A stretch of DNA of 64,000 nt, from the NCBI GenBank assembly GCA_030549495.1, contig JAUIRK010000862.1, forward strand, positions 124,001 through 188,000, written 5' to 3'. Below the pieces are notes generated by a model. The model searched no databases. It saw only the letters and a list, made by a program, of their open reading frames with translations, and was not told the DNA's origin. This document shows positions 22,600-34,210 of this stretch, piece after piece. This DNA is from Nectonema munidae (Eukaryota > Nematomorpha > Nectonematoida > Nectonematidae). The position numbers were made by a program, and so were the translations under genes. The first letter of the stretch is position 1. Every line of letters begins with the position of its first letter.

Positions 22600-23860
22600 G
22601 TTTTTCTGTAAGAAACTTAACTTATTTATAATTGTTTTTATAAGTTCTTCGCTTATTATAATATTTTTTTGAAGGTTGGCCTTAATATTTTTACTTAATT
22701 TATTTTATAAGTTCATCCTCTATTATATTTAACTTTTTCAAGGCGGATCTTTGCTTTATCTGTAAGAAATTTAACTTGTTTCCTTAATTCTTTATTATAA
22801 GTTCATATTAAATATTTTTAGGTTGATCTTTGCTCTCGCTGTAACAAACTTTACTTTTTACTGATTTTTCCTATAATTACGTTAAAAATTTTTAAGGTTG
22901 ACCTTTGCTTTCTGTTTCAGGAACTTAAATTTTTTACTTATTTTTTTTCATAAGTTCATTCAACTTTTTTTGAAGGTCAATCTTTAATTTTCTGTAAACT
23001 TTTTTATCATCCCCTATTATATTAAACTTTTTTAAGGCGGATCTTTGCTTTATCTGATTATTTTTTATAAGTTCATATTAAACATTTTTAAAGGTTGATC
23101 TTTGCTCTCTCTGTAACAAAATTTACTTTTTATTTATATTTCCTTATAATTACGTTAAAAATTTTTTAAGGCTGACTTTTGCTTTACGAACTTAAATTAT
23201 TTATTTATTTTCATAAGTTCATTAAACTTTTTTATAAGGTCAATGTTTGCTTTTCTGTAAACTTTTTTATAAGTTCATCCCCTATTATATTAAACTTTTT
23301 TCAAGGCTGATCTTTGCTTTTTCTGTAAGATTAATATTTTTACTTAATTTATTTTTTAAGGTTGACATTTGCTTTCTGTGTAAGGAACTTAAATTTTTTA
23401 CTTATTTTTTTTCATAAGTTCATTCAACTTTTTTTGAAGGTCAATCTTTAATTTTCTGTAAACTTTTTTATCATCCCCTATTATATTAAACTTTTTCAAG
23501 GCGGATCTTTGCTTTATCTGTAAGAAATTAAAATTTTTTCTTTAATTCTTTTTATAAGTTCAATTTTTAAAGGTTGATCTTTGCTCTCTCTGTAACAAAC
23601 TTTACTTTTTGCTTATATTTCCCTATAATTACGTTAAAAAAATTTTAAGATTGACTTTTGCTTTCTGTGTAAGGAACCTAAATTTTTTATTTATTTTTTT
23701 TCATAAGTTCATTCAACTTTTTTTGAAGGTCAATCTTTGCTTTTCTGTAAACTTTTTTCAAGGCTGATCTCTGCTTTATCTGTAAGAAATTTAACTTTTT
23801 TCCTTAATTCTTTATTATAAGTTCATATTAAATATTTTTTTAAGATTTTATAATAAATCA
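22600..23860 (+). repeat. Compound satellite-like tandem array
   Basis: Related monomers recur across 1.25 kb. Each has a TATAAGTTCAT start, an AAACTTTTTT run, AAGG, a GATCTTTGCTTT core and a CTGTAAGAAACTTAA end. Several monomer types alternate, for example CATCCCCTATTATATTAAAC, ATAATTACGTTAAAAA and TTTTTTTGAAGGTCAATCTT. The same order returns after about 460-480 bp (22,968 to 23,427; 23,108 to 23,592), suggesting a higher-order unit. It has no coding content. Confidence 0.8.
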
Positions 23861-25502
23861 AGCTCAAGTAATTTCAAAATCAACTCTTAAAACAACTTTT
23901 TTACCATATTCGCATTTGTTACCTTACTTAACTTTTAACAAAATTAATGATCAAGAATTATTCTGAAAATATTTTATCTAAAAACAGTTTTATATAATGT
24001 CTCTTTCTTATTTCAGTGTATTCAAAATTTTGTGAAAAATGATAAGAAATATAGAAAATTTTCTGATTTCACTTTTTAAATTTTTTTCTAATTCAATATT
24101 CCTGTATTCATTTATTCCGGTAAGATAATAAAAGTTTTTAATATTGCAAGTAACAAGAAATCGATGAATGTAGAAAGCTAAAAAGTATTTAGGTATGGAA
24201 CTTATGATTAATTTTTTCATCAATTTCATGAATCGCTTTAATTTTTTTTCAGATTTTTATTTATCAGGATGAATTGTGTTTAGTCAAATAAGAACTCTGT
24301 AAAAGTCTTCGTAGTTCTGAAAACTCTTCAATTTTTATTTTTTTTTCTCTTACACAATTATTTAGTGTACTATTATTCGTTTTTATTTTAAAATTTTTAT
24401 TATTTTCAATAAATCTATTAGGAAAGCCATTTTTATTTAAGATGAAGCATGTTTTTAATTAGAAAACTTTATTAGAAAGTTTGTATTTTATCTTAAAAAT
24501 TGTTAAACTTAACCAGCTGTTCAAAAAATAGTACAGTGTCTCCCGCCCTAATGAAAGATTCTGCACTTATGAAGAAATTTTAAAGTGTCGACCAAAGTAT
24601 CCAATCATATACAACATGATTAACAAAATTTATTTGAAAACCCTTGAATTAAGTTTAGGCAATAATGGTCAGCTCGCATTTTTAATTGTAAGGTTTTTTA
24701 ATAATACCCGCAACAGATATTAACTAAATTTTACAGAATAATTATTTTTGTATTCTAAAAACATTTTATACATCAATAAAGTAAACTGTCTTAACGATAG
24801 GCATCGTTTGTAAAGGAAAATTCTTTTGAAAGTGTATTAAAAATTGTTCAAAACTCATTTTTACATAAATTTGGTAATGGCTTTATACGGAAAAGTGGAC
24901 TTATTATTTTTGAAAAATTGGAAATCCAGTTTCAAAAATTCTTCTGAAAATCAAATTTTGTGTTAAAGTTTTAAAATTTGGTACCTTAACAGAAATCATT
25001 TTCGTGAAAAAGTCAATATAAAAAACTTGATTCTTTTTATTAAGTTGAGAAATGATAACTTCGAAAGGTAAAAGGTTAAAAAAATTAATTTTCCTGCACA
25101 AATTTAAATGAAAATCTTTAAAAGAATATTTTTTATGATGGGGAAAATAAAAAAAATATTCTTCGAAGTATATATCCAAAGGTGGCAATATTTTTGTCAA
25201 GAAAATCTTTAAAAAAAAATAATTTTTCACGTTGGCAGATATTTAGGAAATTTTAAAGTCATTGATTTTTAATAACTTTGGGAAAATTTTCTTAGTACTA
25301 ATTTATCTGGCTGGTTTTTGAAATTTTATCAAAATTTATTCGAATTTCGTAAAAAGAGGATTTCTCTTAGGAAAAAAATTTATTATAATGTATCTATATT
25401 ATAATATTTATAAAAATTGACAATTTAATTAAATGAAAGTTTTTATATTTAGATATCATTTTAAATTTATCCTAGCATAATAGTTTATAGATAAACATCT
25501 AG
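23861..25502. other. AT-rich stretch, no supported gene
   Basis: Minus-strand frames at 24,229-24,008 and 25,230-24,904 are Phe/Lys/Ile-rich and look like composition artefacts. No terminal repeats were recognised. Confidence 0.45.
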
Positions 25503-26125
25503 TAGTAAGCTCTCGATAACTCGAGTCGCTGTACCTGTCTCAGTCATATCTACACATGCTAAATTTTCGTTTAACTCAAAATCAGATAGGTGGAATTTTC
25601 GGTTAAATCGAAGTAATTCATGCTTTTTCTGATATCAATTTATAACTTAAATTATTCGGGATAAAAATTTCAATGCTATCTGTGAATTGCAGTTCATCAT
25701 GTTGCAATATATTTCAGAGGCTTTGAATACAAAGTTTTTATGAAAAATCAATAAAAGTGTGAATTACACATGCTTTCATTCATTTCATTGTAAGGCATTT
25801 TCAGCGCTGAGATATTTGCATCCCTATGATTTGCCTTGAATTATTGTACCATATTTTATTATTATCTTTAAGCGTGTAGGCACAAAATTTTATGCCCTTT
25901 TCAACGTAAATTATCGTAATTTTGTATATATACTCTCGTTATTTTTTTATAAAATAAAATGAATTCAATTTTTTTTGAGGTTTTGCTCCCTTAAATTTGT
26001 ACCTGGAAGTATCTCAGAACTGCTATTCATTCAATAAAATATATGATACTGATCATTCGTTTAACTCAAACTTCGGATAACTTAAAGGATTTTTTGGATC
26101 CCAAAGACTCGACTTTTTGGTAGAT
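25503..26125. mobile_element. Possible pogo/Tigger-like element remnant
   Basis: The left part reads AGTAAGCTCTCGATAACTCG and contains TTCGTTTAACTCAAA. The right part holds CGTTTAACTCAAACTTCGGA, TAACTTAAAGG and AAAGACTCGACTTTTTGG. Such TCTCGATAACTCGA / TTAACTC strings are typical of pogo/Tigger ends. Terminal symmetry is poor and I saw no transposase, so the borders are approximate. Confidence 0.35.
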
Positions 26126-26949
26126 ATTAAAATATTATAAACATTAAAGGTAAGGGTAAACTCCCTTAAAAATTCATTGATGTTGGTGTAGTTATGTAAA
26201 ATTAAGTGTTTTAGAAAATATGAAATTATTCAGATAGCTTCTCTGGTGAAAGTAAATTTGTCAGTTAGGTTACATGTGAAAATTAATTTACTGACAGATT
26301 ATACATCATAAAATGGTGTATTAATAAATATATACTTAATTCTGCATACAAGGTGTTAGTTAAAACTAGAAATTGTATGTACTCTTGTATTTGATCATCA
26401 TAACTAAGCGTACACAGTGTAAAAGACCTCTTTCTTCTATTGAAGTCTCAGTTCCACTTTTGTGTTCAAACTTTGAGGTTTGAATTTGCATCTAGTGGCT
26501 GTACGTGAGCATTTATCGTTAACGCTTATCTTTGACGAGCTTTATCTATTCTCAAATCAATGATAATAATATAAAAATCAAATAATAAATATATTTTTTA
26601 TTTGATATTTTGAATAAAGATCATCTTTAAAAACAAAAGATAATAAAAAGATTAAATAAATTAAAAATTTAACTAAATATTTTTGAAAATTAATTTTTTA
26701 AAATGAAAATATATTTTTTTACATAAATTAATTCGCATAGACATTATTGCCACCATCGAGGTAACAGAAATGGAAGACAAATCTATAAATTTTGACTTAT
26801 TATCACTAAAATATAATGTTTTTTTAATATATATAACTTGATTTGATTTTTTTCTGAATTAGAGACTCGAGTTTTATATGTAAGTAAATTTTCACTCTGT
26901 TATCTCTTCTCGTTTATTCGAAATCAGGCTTTACTTTTGCAGCTTTTTT
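26126..26949. other. AT-rich stretch, nothing recognised
   Basis: No gene or repeat border was identified before the start of the LINE. Confidence 0.5.
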
Positions 26950-26983
26950 TGCAGCTTATTTTACACCTACCCCTCACCTACTC

Positions 26984-27720
26984 ATGCCCCGTTCGCCAAC
27001 AACACCTTGCGAACCTAAATTAAAACCACTAAAACTTACTCAAAACCTTTGTATGTTAAACATTCTCCACATAAATCTAAACCACTCCAAAACAACTCGG
27101 TCGAACGTCCTCAATATCCTACGTTCTAACTCTTTTGATATTATATCCATAAACGAGCCCTACACAAAAAACTCTTCTTTCCCTTCAATTCCTCCAAATT
27201 ACTCTGTACTACTAGCCCCTACAGTAACTCTTTTTTCAGCCTGTATCCTCATAAAATCATCCATACACTTTTCTATCATTCATCAACACTTGACTCAAGA
27301 ATACATATTTGTACAAATATTTAGCGAAAATTCACCCCTTATTTTCTGTTCACTCTATTCTACTCTGTCCCTTCCAATACACATCCCATTCCCTTAAACT
27401 TTTTTCGCAATCTTAAAGCCAATCAAAACTTATCACATCTTTACCATAAAAATCAGCACTTAATCATCAGCACTGATTGCAATTCCCGTTCTCTCCTGTG
27501 GACTACAAAAAATACACGTGGCGCTCAAATCCTCTCTTTCCTAGCCTCACACAATCTTTACATAGTCGATACATCCGAAGACCCCACTTTCTTGAAATTT
27601 ACTAACAACAAACCGCGTCCTTCCATGATGACCTCACCATAGCCTCAAAAACACATTAAAAGTCATTACAAATGGGCACATCTCAAGCACATCATCTGCT
27701 TCTGACCATCTTTTTATAAC
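26984..27720 (+). pseudogene. LINE APE-type endonuclease domain
   Basis: The first frame (137 residues from 26,984) holds LNILHINLNHSK and FDIISINEPYT, whose Glu is the endonuclease catalytic position. Past a frame break, STDCNSRSLLWTTKNTRGAQ corresponds to the GDFNAHH...RG block, with Asp and Asn kept. ASDHLF near 27,700 matches the final SDH motif. Order and spacing fit an APE endonuclease of about 230 residues. Stops and frame changes separate the pieces. Confidence 0.8.
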
Positions 27721-28045
27721 TTATCAAGTTATTATAAAACCTTTCACAAGATTACCCAATCAAAATCCACCTAAGAGAGATAAAAAGGATTTAAACCTTT
27801 TTTTTCCTAAGGATTTAAACTAAATCCAACTAGAGCACCTTCCTAAATCAGTTAAGTTCACAACTTCCCTCAGCTATTCCCCACATTATTTCTCCCTGTG
27901 ATCTTGACTCTGCAGCTCTTATCCTCAACTACACAATTAAAGTCTCCATCACACTATCCACCCCAGTCAAAAAATATTTACTCACTTCTTTTTTTTTCAT
28001 TTTCTCACCTCACTTAAAAAATCCCTAAAACATTCTCCTAAAACA

Positions 28046-28680
28046 GTTCAATTCAATTCAATTCATTTTATTAATCAAAAACCGAAGCTTTTGTAGTGTA
28101 TGGAACTTTACATAAAAAATAATTAACATATATAAAATAATAAAAGTATGAAATTCAGTAAATTCATTTAAAAGGGGATTCAGTTGAGTAGGGAGAGTTG
28201 ATATTGTGTAGGTTGGGGGAAGAGGTTGCGTTTGAATTCAAGGATGTTTGTAGTGTTTCTGAGTGATCTAGGCATTGCATTGAAGAGGGAAGATGAGGTG
28301 GAGTAAAATGTTTTGTCGAGGAGTTGATTTGGGTAGAGTATGTGACAGGGATGGACCGAGAGGGGGGGGGGGGGATAGGGGGATGCATACCCCCCCCCCC
28401 CCCCCCTACCAGCAATCTATTCAAGAAAAATTAAGGTTGGAGTCCACCCTAAAATAGAAATCAAAATTGATGGAGTCATTGATCGATTTTCAAAGCAAAA
28501 AGAAAGAAGAAAAACTTTGTAATATAATTTTAATCATTTATTTTACATAAGTTTTCAAATTTCTTCCCTAATAAAATGTGTAAAATATTTTGATAATATT
28601 AGTATACCCCCCCCCCCCCCCCCCCCCCCCCCCACAAAAGATTTCTGGATCCCCCACTGGTATGTGATGTTCATCAAAAT
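28046..28680 (-). mobile_element. 3' fragment of a CR1/L2-like LINE inserted in LINE copy A
   Basis: On the minus strand this reads a C-terminal peptide with STSSSLFNAMPRSLRNTTN- and LEFKRNL-like content. The FNxMPxxLRN...FKRNL pattern is the usual C-terminus of CR1/L2-like reverse transcriptase ORFs. A 3' UTR follows, ending in ATAAAATGAATTGAATTGAA repeats (plus-strand start about 28,046). LINE copy A resumes on both sides. The fragment is split by the hAT element at 28,346-28,659. Confidence 0.65.
28346..28659. mobile_element. hAT MITE with long G/C tracts, nested in a LINE in a LINE
   Basis: The start CAGGGATGGACCGAG and the end CTGGATCCCCCACTG are imperfect inverted repeats. The exact 8-bp duplication GTATGTGA flanks it (28,338-28,345 and 28,660-28,667). 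Runs of more than 12 G or C occur just inside the ends (28,363-28,374, about 28,389-28,406, about 28,608-28,633). There is no coding capacity. Long G runs just inside the ends also occur in the elements at 45.4-45.6 kb and 62.3 kb. Confidence 0.85.
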
Positions 28681-29079
28681 GAAAGAATTTAGCAAGATTC
28701 GAAAATTATGAAGAAATTACTAAAAAAATTATTAAAGAAATTACAAATCGTAAAATTCGTAAAAACCATAATCCTAACAACGTCGAACACTACTTCAATA
28801 CAAAAAATAGATATATTGCAGAAATAAATTCTGCAAAAAAAGAATCTTGGAAAAAATTCTGCTCCTCCTCTCTTAAAAATGTCTGGAACGTGATTAATTT
28901 CCTCCGCAAAAATCGCAAAGCCTCTCCTCAACTCAATCCACTACAATTTCCAACGAATCAACCCATCCTTTCTTTCAACCCTTTTTCGTCCGATTTCCCA
29001 TACTTGCAATAACATAGTAAACCACTCTATAAGCGAACATGTCTCCTACTTTTCATCTCTAAACTCATCCCAAACATTT

Positions 29080-30110
29080 CCTCTAGTAAATCTAACTGAA
29101 TTAGTCTCTGCTATAAACAGTTTAAATCCTAAATCATCTTCAAGCCTTGTTCTTATAACTACCAACCAAACTTATCATAAAATCTTCCCTTGCAACCAAC
29201 CAATCACCATCCTCCCTACTTTTGGAAAAATGTAAGAAAATTTTTTACGAAAAATGTTTCTCTTTCACATCACCACATCTAACAAAATTTATCCCTTCCA
29301 ATGTGCATACCTCCCACACAAAAGTCCAGAATCCGCTCTATATAGACTCTCCTCCTACCTCAAACAAAACTATCTTCCAAATTAACATCATCCGCCCTCT
29401 TTATAGACATCAACAACGCCTTCGATTCAGCATGGCATCTTGTAATTATTTTTAACCTGATCCGACAAAAATACTCTCAATTATCTCATAAAATTCATTC
29501 AAAATTACCTCTCAAATCGGTGTCTTATATTCAAAGACAATTCTCTAGTTGCCATTCATTCCCTCTAACTTTCAAGGCCACAAGGTGGGTGCCTCTCAGA
29601 TATCCTCTGGATTATACTTATAAACCCCCACTTAGATATATTAGATAACAATTCTGCTTTCTTTTCAATGCTATTCAGACGATCTAAACTTTATCTTTAC
29701 CTCAAACTTTTAAAAGGAAAATATAATGAACGTCAACTCACTCTTCTTTAACACGTTAATTTTGTAACCGATTCATTAAAAATAAAATTTAACGGAGCCA
29801 AACCAACTCACTCTTATACACTTCCACCAACACATTCCCCTCACCTCCCACTATCAACATCTTGTGATACTCTCATCCAACCATCTTCCTCAGTGAAATA
29901 TTTAGGGCTCACCTTTCAATTAAACCTCAAATGGTCATCCCACTTCCAAACCTATACAACAAGTTATCTTCAACTTTTTTCTCCCATAGTAAAATTATAT
30001 CTTATAAATGGGGACTACGTATTTAACACTCATCTTTTATTTATAAATCAACCATCCTACCTACGCTTCAGTATGGCATACTTTCATGGGGCCTATCATT
30101 AAACTACCAA
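29080..30110 (+). pseudogene. LINE reverse transcriptase remnant
   Basis: Motif A reads FIDINNAFDSAWHL at 29,400-29,440, with the catalytic Asp at 29,406. Motif C is YSDDLNFIFTSNF at 29,672-29,710 (YSDD in place of YADD). KYLGLTFQLNLKWSSHF at about 29,893-29,945 matches LINE copy B. The GVPQGSVLSP-type motif B is degenerate (WVPLRYP-like, about 29,585-29,605). Frames shift between motifs. Confidence 0.8.
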
Positions 30111-30489
30111 TCATTACTCACTTATCCACAATGACCAGAGACTACAAAACCTCCTCTACTAGAATCTTAGAATTCTTCACGAAGTGCCTTCCTTTAACAC
30201 TTCATCGCAAACAAACTGTTACCAAAAAATATATCATGACACGCATCGAACCAAATTCTTACCTTAAGTCCTTCTATTTCCATAACACTCAAATTACACC
30301 CTCTCAAACTTACTACAAATCCTTACTCCAACAATTTTCGTCTTCTCCCAACAACATTCTCATCCAACCCAAAATCAATCCACTACCTTTATTTCACCCT
30401 TCCTCACCATTACCTTTCTCTCTTCACAACTGTTTCATCAAATCCATCGCTAAACTTTTAATTACGACCAGCTCCAACTTTAGCTCAGT

Positions 30490-31422
30490 TTCATTAAGAA
30501 TATTCCTATAGATAGCTCAAAACCCTTAAACAAATCTTCCTATGCTTTTGCACTCTTCAAAGGCGCTTCTCCTTTCACTTTTTCGTCAAAAACGTCTGCC
30601 ACTGATCCCTCTCTTCCAATATATAGTGGTGAATGCTAGTGATGTATCGGATATCCGCATCCGCATATGGGGATCATCCACAAAAAATTCACATCCGCTT
30701 CACATCCTCATACGCGGATTTTTATTATCTCAACATCCACATCCGCATCCGCACTTTTTCTCTAATATCTATCTTAAATTATTCCATTAAAACTATAATA
30801 TAATATATCGATTCCACTGGAACTGTGTTCCATTTGAGAGATGTCGTCAAAATGAGTCGCACACGAGCAATGCATACCATTCCACATCATATTGCAGTAA
30901 TTACAAGATAGGAAGAAGGAGATAACAGAGAGATACGAAAAAGAGTAAAAGCTACATACGCCTGATATGCATTCTGAAGAGAGAGAAAAGAACATAAAAA
31001 AATTTTTTTCATTCCCATACGCATCCGCTCAGATGTCAAATCTAATATCCGCATCCGCATCCACGGATCTGAAAATATTCCCATCCGATACATCTCCATT
31101 CTCCAGTGAATGCTATGCCCTTCTATATGCTTGCGATTACATAAGTCAAAATAAGTTCTCCTTTATACATTACAACACACTACACTTCTTTACAGACTCA
31201 GAAAACATCATCACAGACCTAAGCCTCAAACACAACATCCCATTCTTAGCATACACCCTTGTTTCTAAACTCACCTACATATCAAATTACTTTGAAATAC
31301 ACCTCTACTGGTGCCCAGCTCACTCAAGCATTCTAGAAAACACTTATGTAGATAAGCTAGCTAAAAAAGTACCTCCAAATACTCCTTACATACCGGTTAC
31401 CTCATTTCTCCTAGAAACCTGA
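30490..31422 (+). pseudogene. LINE RNase H domain split by a MITE
   Basis: The first acidic motif lies in IPIDSSKPLNKSSYAFAL at about 30,503. The Glu motif follows the insertion as GECYALLYACDYI (about 31,106-31,145), then FFTDSEN (about 31,190), YWCPAHSS (about 31,307) and VDKLAKK (about 31,350). The TAGAGATG-type MITE sits just before the Glu codon, duplicating the eight bases GTGAATGC. The 151-residue frame at 30,967-31,422 is therefore part MITE and part RNase H. Confidence 0.82.
30637..31105. mobile_element. TAGAGATG-type hAT MITE, copy 2, inside LINE RNase H
   Basis: It starts TAGTGATGTATCGGATATCC and ends with CCGATACATCTCC and a short extension. The 8-bp duplication GTGAATGC (30,629-30,636 and 31,106-31,113) is exact. 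Both ends carry several ATCCGCATCCGC motifs in opposite orientation. Its intact target duplication shows it inserted after the LINE. Confidence 0.9.
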
Positions 31423-31610
31423 TCTAACACTCAATACCATAGACAAGAACTCATCCAATCCTCACCCTCCATTTTCTTCCTACATATAAACAATCCAAAC
31501 CAAATTCTGGACATTTGGTCAAAAATGAAATTCTTCCCACCACGACCGCAAATTAGATGGCTATCCGGACACTGCCCCTGCAACAAATTACTGCAACAAA
31601 TTTTACGAGG

Positions 31611-33460
31611 AGAGGGGAGGCTTTAAAAAATTTTTTGAGTGGAGGGGAGGGGAGGTTTTTAAAAATAAGCATCACAACAACGTGGTTATTTTACTGAAGT
31701 TTGGACTTTTAAAAGGTTATTCGTATAACATAGAATTTATAATATATCTCTATTACAAAAAATAACTATTAAACTGTAAGGCACACAAATATAAAAGATC
31801 GATTCTTCACTTGGAAGGGGGAGGCGGCTATGGAGATTGACCTGAATACGCCAAGTCTGGTCTTCAAGAAAAAATACTTTTCCTCCGAAGAAATAGAAAA
31901 AAAATAACTTGGCAAATACACAAAACACTATAGTCCTGGATTGTTGCCAACAACTCCAAAAAGTGGAAGTAAATATTTAGGATCAATGGATGCACACACC
32001 TAAGACACAATCAGCACTTTACATCTCATTCACGTCCAATTCAAGGATAAGCATGTATGTTTTTAGAGAAGTGCTAATCGAATTATTCTTTGTATTACTA
32101 ATGATGGTCGGACATGTCGAAGGGTAAATAAAAAGACCAAAAATCCGTAAAAAAATTATAGATTTTCTTTGTTCTATTACTTTTTACAGATTGGGGTTAG
32201 ACTTTTTACAAGGAAAAAAGGAAAGAAATTTTCAGTAAAACACATAAAAAACTTTAAAAATCTTAAAACACTATAAATCTCTAAAATTTGCATTGAAATA
32301 CAAATAACCATAAAAAAAATAAAAAACCGAAAAGATTTTTAAACCGAAGGTTCTAAGAAATTTTTAATAAAAAAATCTCTAGATCAGACAAATCTGTGAA
32401 TTCTGTATCGAAAAATTAAAAGGAAAAACTATTGAAAGATAAAAACTTACCAGAAAAAATTTTGATATCTTTTTCTTTCTTCGAGTCAATTTTTATATTT
32501 GATATAGTTATTTTAATCATTTTTCAATACAGGTGTAACATATATGTAGAGTTTTGCAAAATATTTCTATATCTTTTAGTATCTTCCGGTAAAATGTCTC
32601 ACCACAATTATCGAACCTAAAACTGTTCACTTCAAAAAAGATGGGAATATAGGGAGTGTGTTTCCTGCGTTATTCTATAGGATAACGCCAAGAATATACA
32701 ACATAACGTTTATTGAAGCGCTAAACTTTAATTACTGGTTTATAGCTGCTTCGTTTATAGCTTCTATATATTTTGATGTCCTTCATTATAATTGCATTTG
32801 CTTCTTCACGGAGTTTATTTTATGCTCTCTTGTTGAGAGAGAGAGAGAGAGTCGGTGATAAATGCATTCGTATATATAATTTATTTTTTCTTTTTCTAAA
32901 GTTCTTCTTGAATTTTTTTGAAAAAAAATTTGAGTATAATTTTTTACATGGTATTCAACTTTGTATCCAATGCATTCCAATTTGTATCGAAAAAATATTT
33001 AATTAAATGAGAGATTTTTTATCAATCGGGCAGGGATAAAATATCAATTATTATTATTGCCTTCAAAATAATAGGTATTGAATACTGTAATTAAAACAGA
33101 ATGTGGTCTTAGTTTAATTCAACTAAATTCCTTTTTTATTTATTAATAATAAAGCCTTTTACAGGTATCAAAATGTATTTTTACATGGAGACCCAACTTT
33201 TCACTTGGCTTTTATCCCCTCCACTTTTTCTGGAGCTGAAAAGTACTTAATGTATTTTTATTATAAGTATTTTTTATATTTTAATTTTTTTGATAAGAAT
33301 ATTTACTTTGTTAGCTTGTTATAAAGTTACTTAAATTGTAATTTAGTCAGTAATGAGTTAATTGATACGTTCTAAAATAATTTTTATTTAAATACTACTG
33401 AAATTATAAAAATATTTTCACTACAAATTAATTTTTTTTTATGAAGTTTGATGTGCTGAT
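31611..33460. other. AT-rich stretch with a G-rich repeat edge
   Basis: At 31,611-31,670 there is GGAGAGGGGAGGCTTTAAAA / GTGGAGGGGAGGGGAGG sequence, probably the edge of another repeat that cut LINE copy A. A 13-base direct repeat, CTGCAACAAATTA/CTGCAACAAATTT, lies just before the junction (about 31,578-31,604). A short GA microsatellite is at about 32,835-32,851. No supported gene. Confidence 0.45.
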
Positions 33461-34210
33461 TAGAGATGTATCGGATATCCGCGTCCGTATATGCGGTTCA
33501 TCTTCAAAAAAAATTTTAAATCCACTATACATCTTCATCTGCTATTTTTTTCATGTTCACATTCGTATCCGCAATTTAAAATCTTTACATTATAGTTACT
33601 TTTCTCGATCCGAGATTCAAAAGTAAACTGTTCACCAATTTTGAAACAACAAATAAAGTAAAAAGATTGGTAATAGTAGCATAGAAGTAAAAAGCTGCAA
33701 AAAATGAAGAAAAGTGCTAATGAAGTTAATACCTCTTTGAATGAAGCTATGGACTCTATTCTAAACTCTAGTAGTGAAGAAGAAAACGAGAAAGAAAATG
33801 AAGATAATGAAGCTTTTAATGAAGAAATAACGAAGTATCAAAAAGAAAAAAGAATTGATTCATATAATTGCTTAGATATATATTGCTTAGATTGGGGGAG
33901 AACTAAAAAAGAAGAATTTCCTTTTTTATCAAAAATTGCATGTCCATTACCTTACCTGTCCTTCTAGCACTGTTCAAAGCTAGAAGGATGATTTCGGTTT
34001 TTTACATTGGTGGATTAAAAAAAAAGTAAAAATGTAAAAAAGGGATTAAAATTGTAAGATACCGTAAAATATAAAACATATAATTTTTTTAAAATATTTT
34101 ATAACCGCATCCGCATGAAATTTATTTTGGATATCCACATCCGCTAGGATGTCAAATCTAATATCCGCATCTTCATTCGCATCTGCGAATGTAAAAATAT
34201 TTACTTCCGA
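33461..34210. mobile_element. TAGAGATG-type hAT element, copy 3, with transposase remnant
   Basis: It opens TAGAGATGTATCGGATATCC and GCGTCCG. The right side carries ATCCGCATG, TAATATCCGCATC and TTCATTCGCATCTGCGAATG in the opposite sense. The final bases are eroded (CTTCCGA at about 34,204-34,210), and the target duplication (GTGCTGAT on the left) is not clear on the right. Unlike the other copies it keeps part of a coding region. Confidence 0.75.
33704..33967 (+). pseudogene. hAT (Ac-type) transposase C-terminal remnant
   Basis: The 87-residue frame ends EEITKYQKEKRIDSYNCLDI, then a DWGRTKKEEFPFLSKIACP segment. The EI..Y......D.L.WW..N...FP.LS.IA pattern is the usual block before the hAT SER(L/V)FS motif in Ac-like transposases. 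An acidic SSSEEENEKENEDNE linker precedes it. The frame stops just where the IPATS/SERVFS block would follow. Being inside a TAGAGATG-ended element, it types that MITE family as Ac-like hAT. Confidence 0.6.

Larger units (their letters stand above)
26950..31610 (+). mobile_element. RNase H-bearing LINE, copy A, with nested insertions
   Basis: The GC- and Pro-richer stretch carries, in order, an APE-type endonuclease (26,984-27,720), a basic linker (28,680-28,930), reverse transcriptase (about 29,080-30,110) and RNase H (about 30,490-31,400), ending in GHCPCNK at about 31,570. It is interrupted by a LINE fragment that itself holds a hAT element (28,046-28,680) and by a TAGAGATG-type hAT MITE (30,637-31,105). 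The 3' end is lost at about 31,610, where unrelated GGAGGGGAGG-rich sequence begins. The domain order with RNase H points to the I/R1/LOA group. Multiple frame changes show that it is inactive. Confidence 0.88.

Noticed and set aside
24904-25230. 108-residue minus-strand open frame
   Set aside because: Phe/Lys/Ile-rich composition from AT-rich DNA, with no motif, no splice sites and no relatives in the window.
22201-26985. Shared TTTTGCAGCTTATTTTACA string near the LINE start and, inverted, near 22.26 kb
   Set aside because: Only about 19 bases match and the flanks do not align, so a common origin cannot be claimed.
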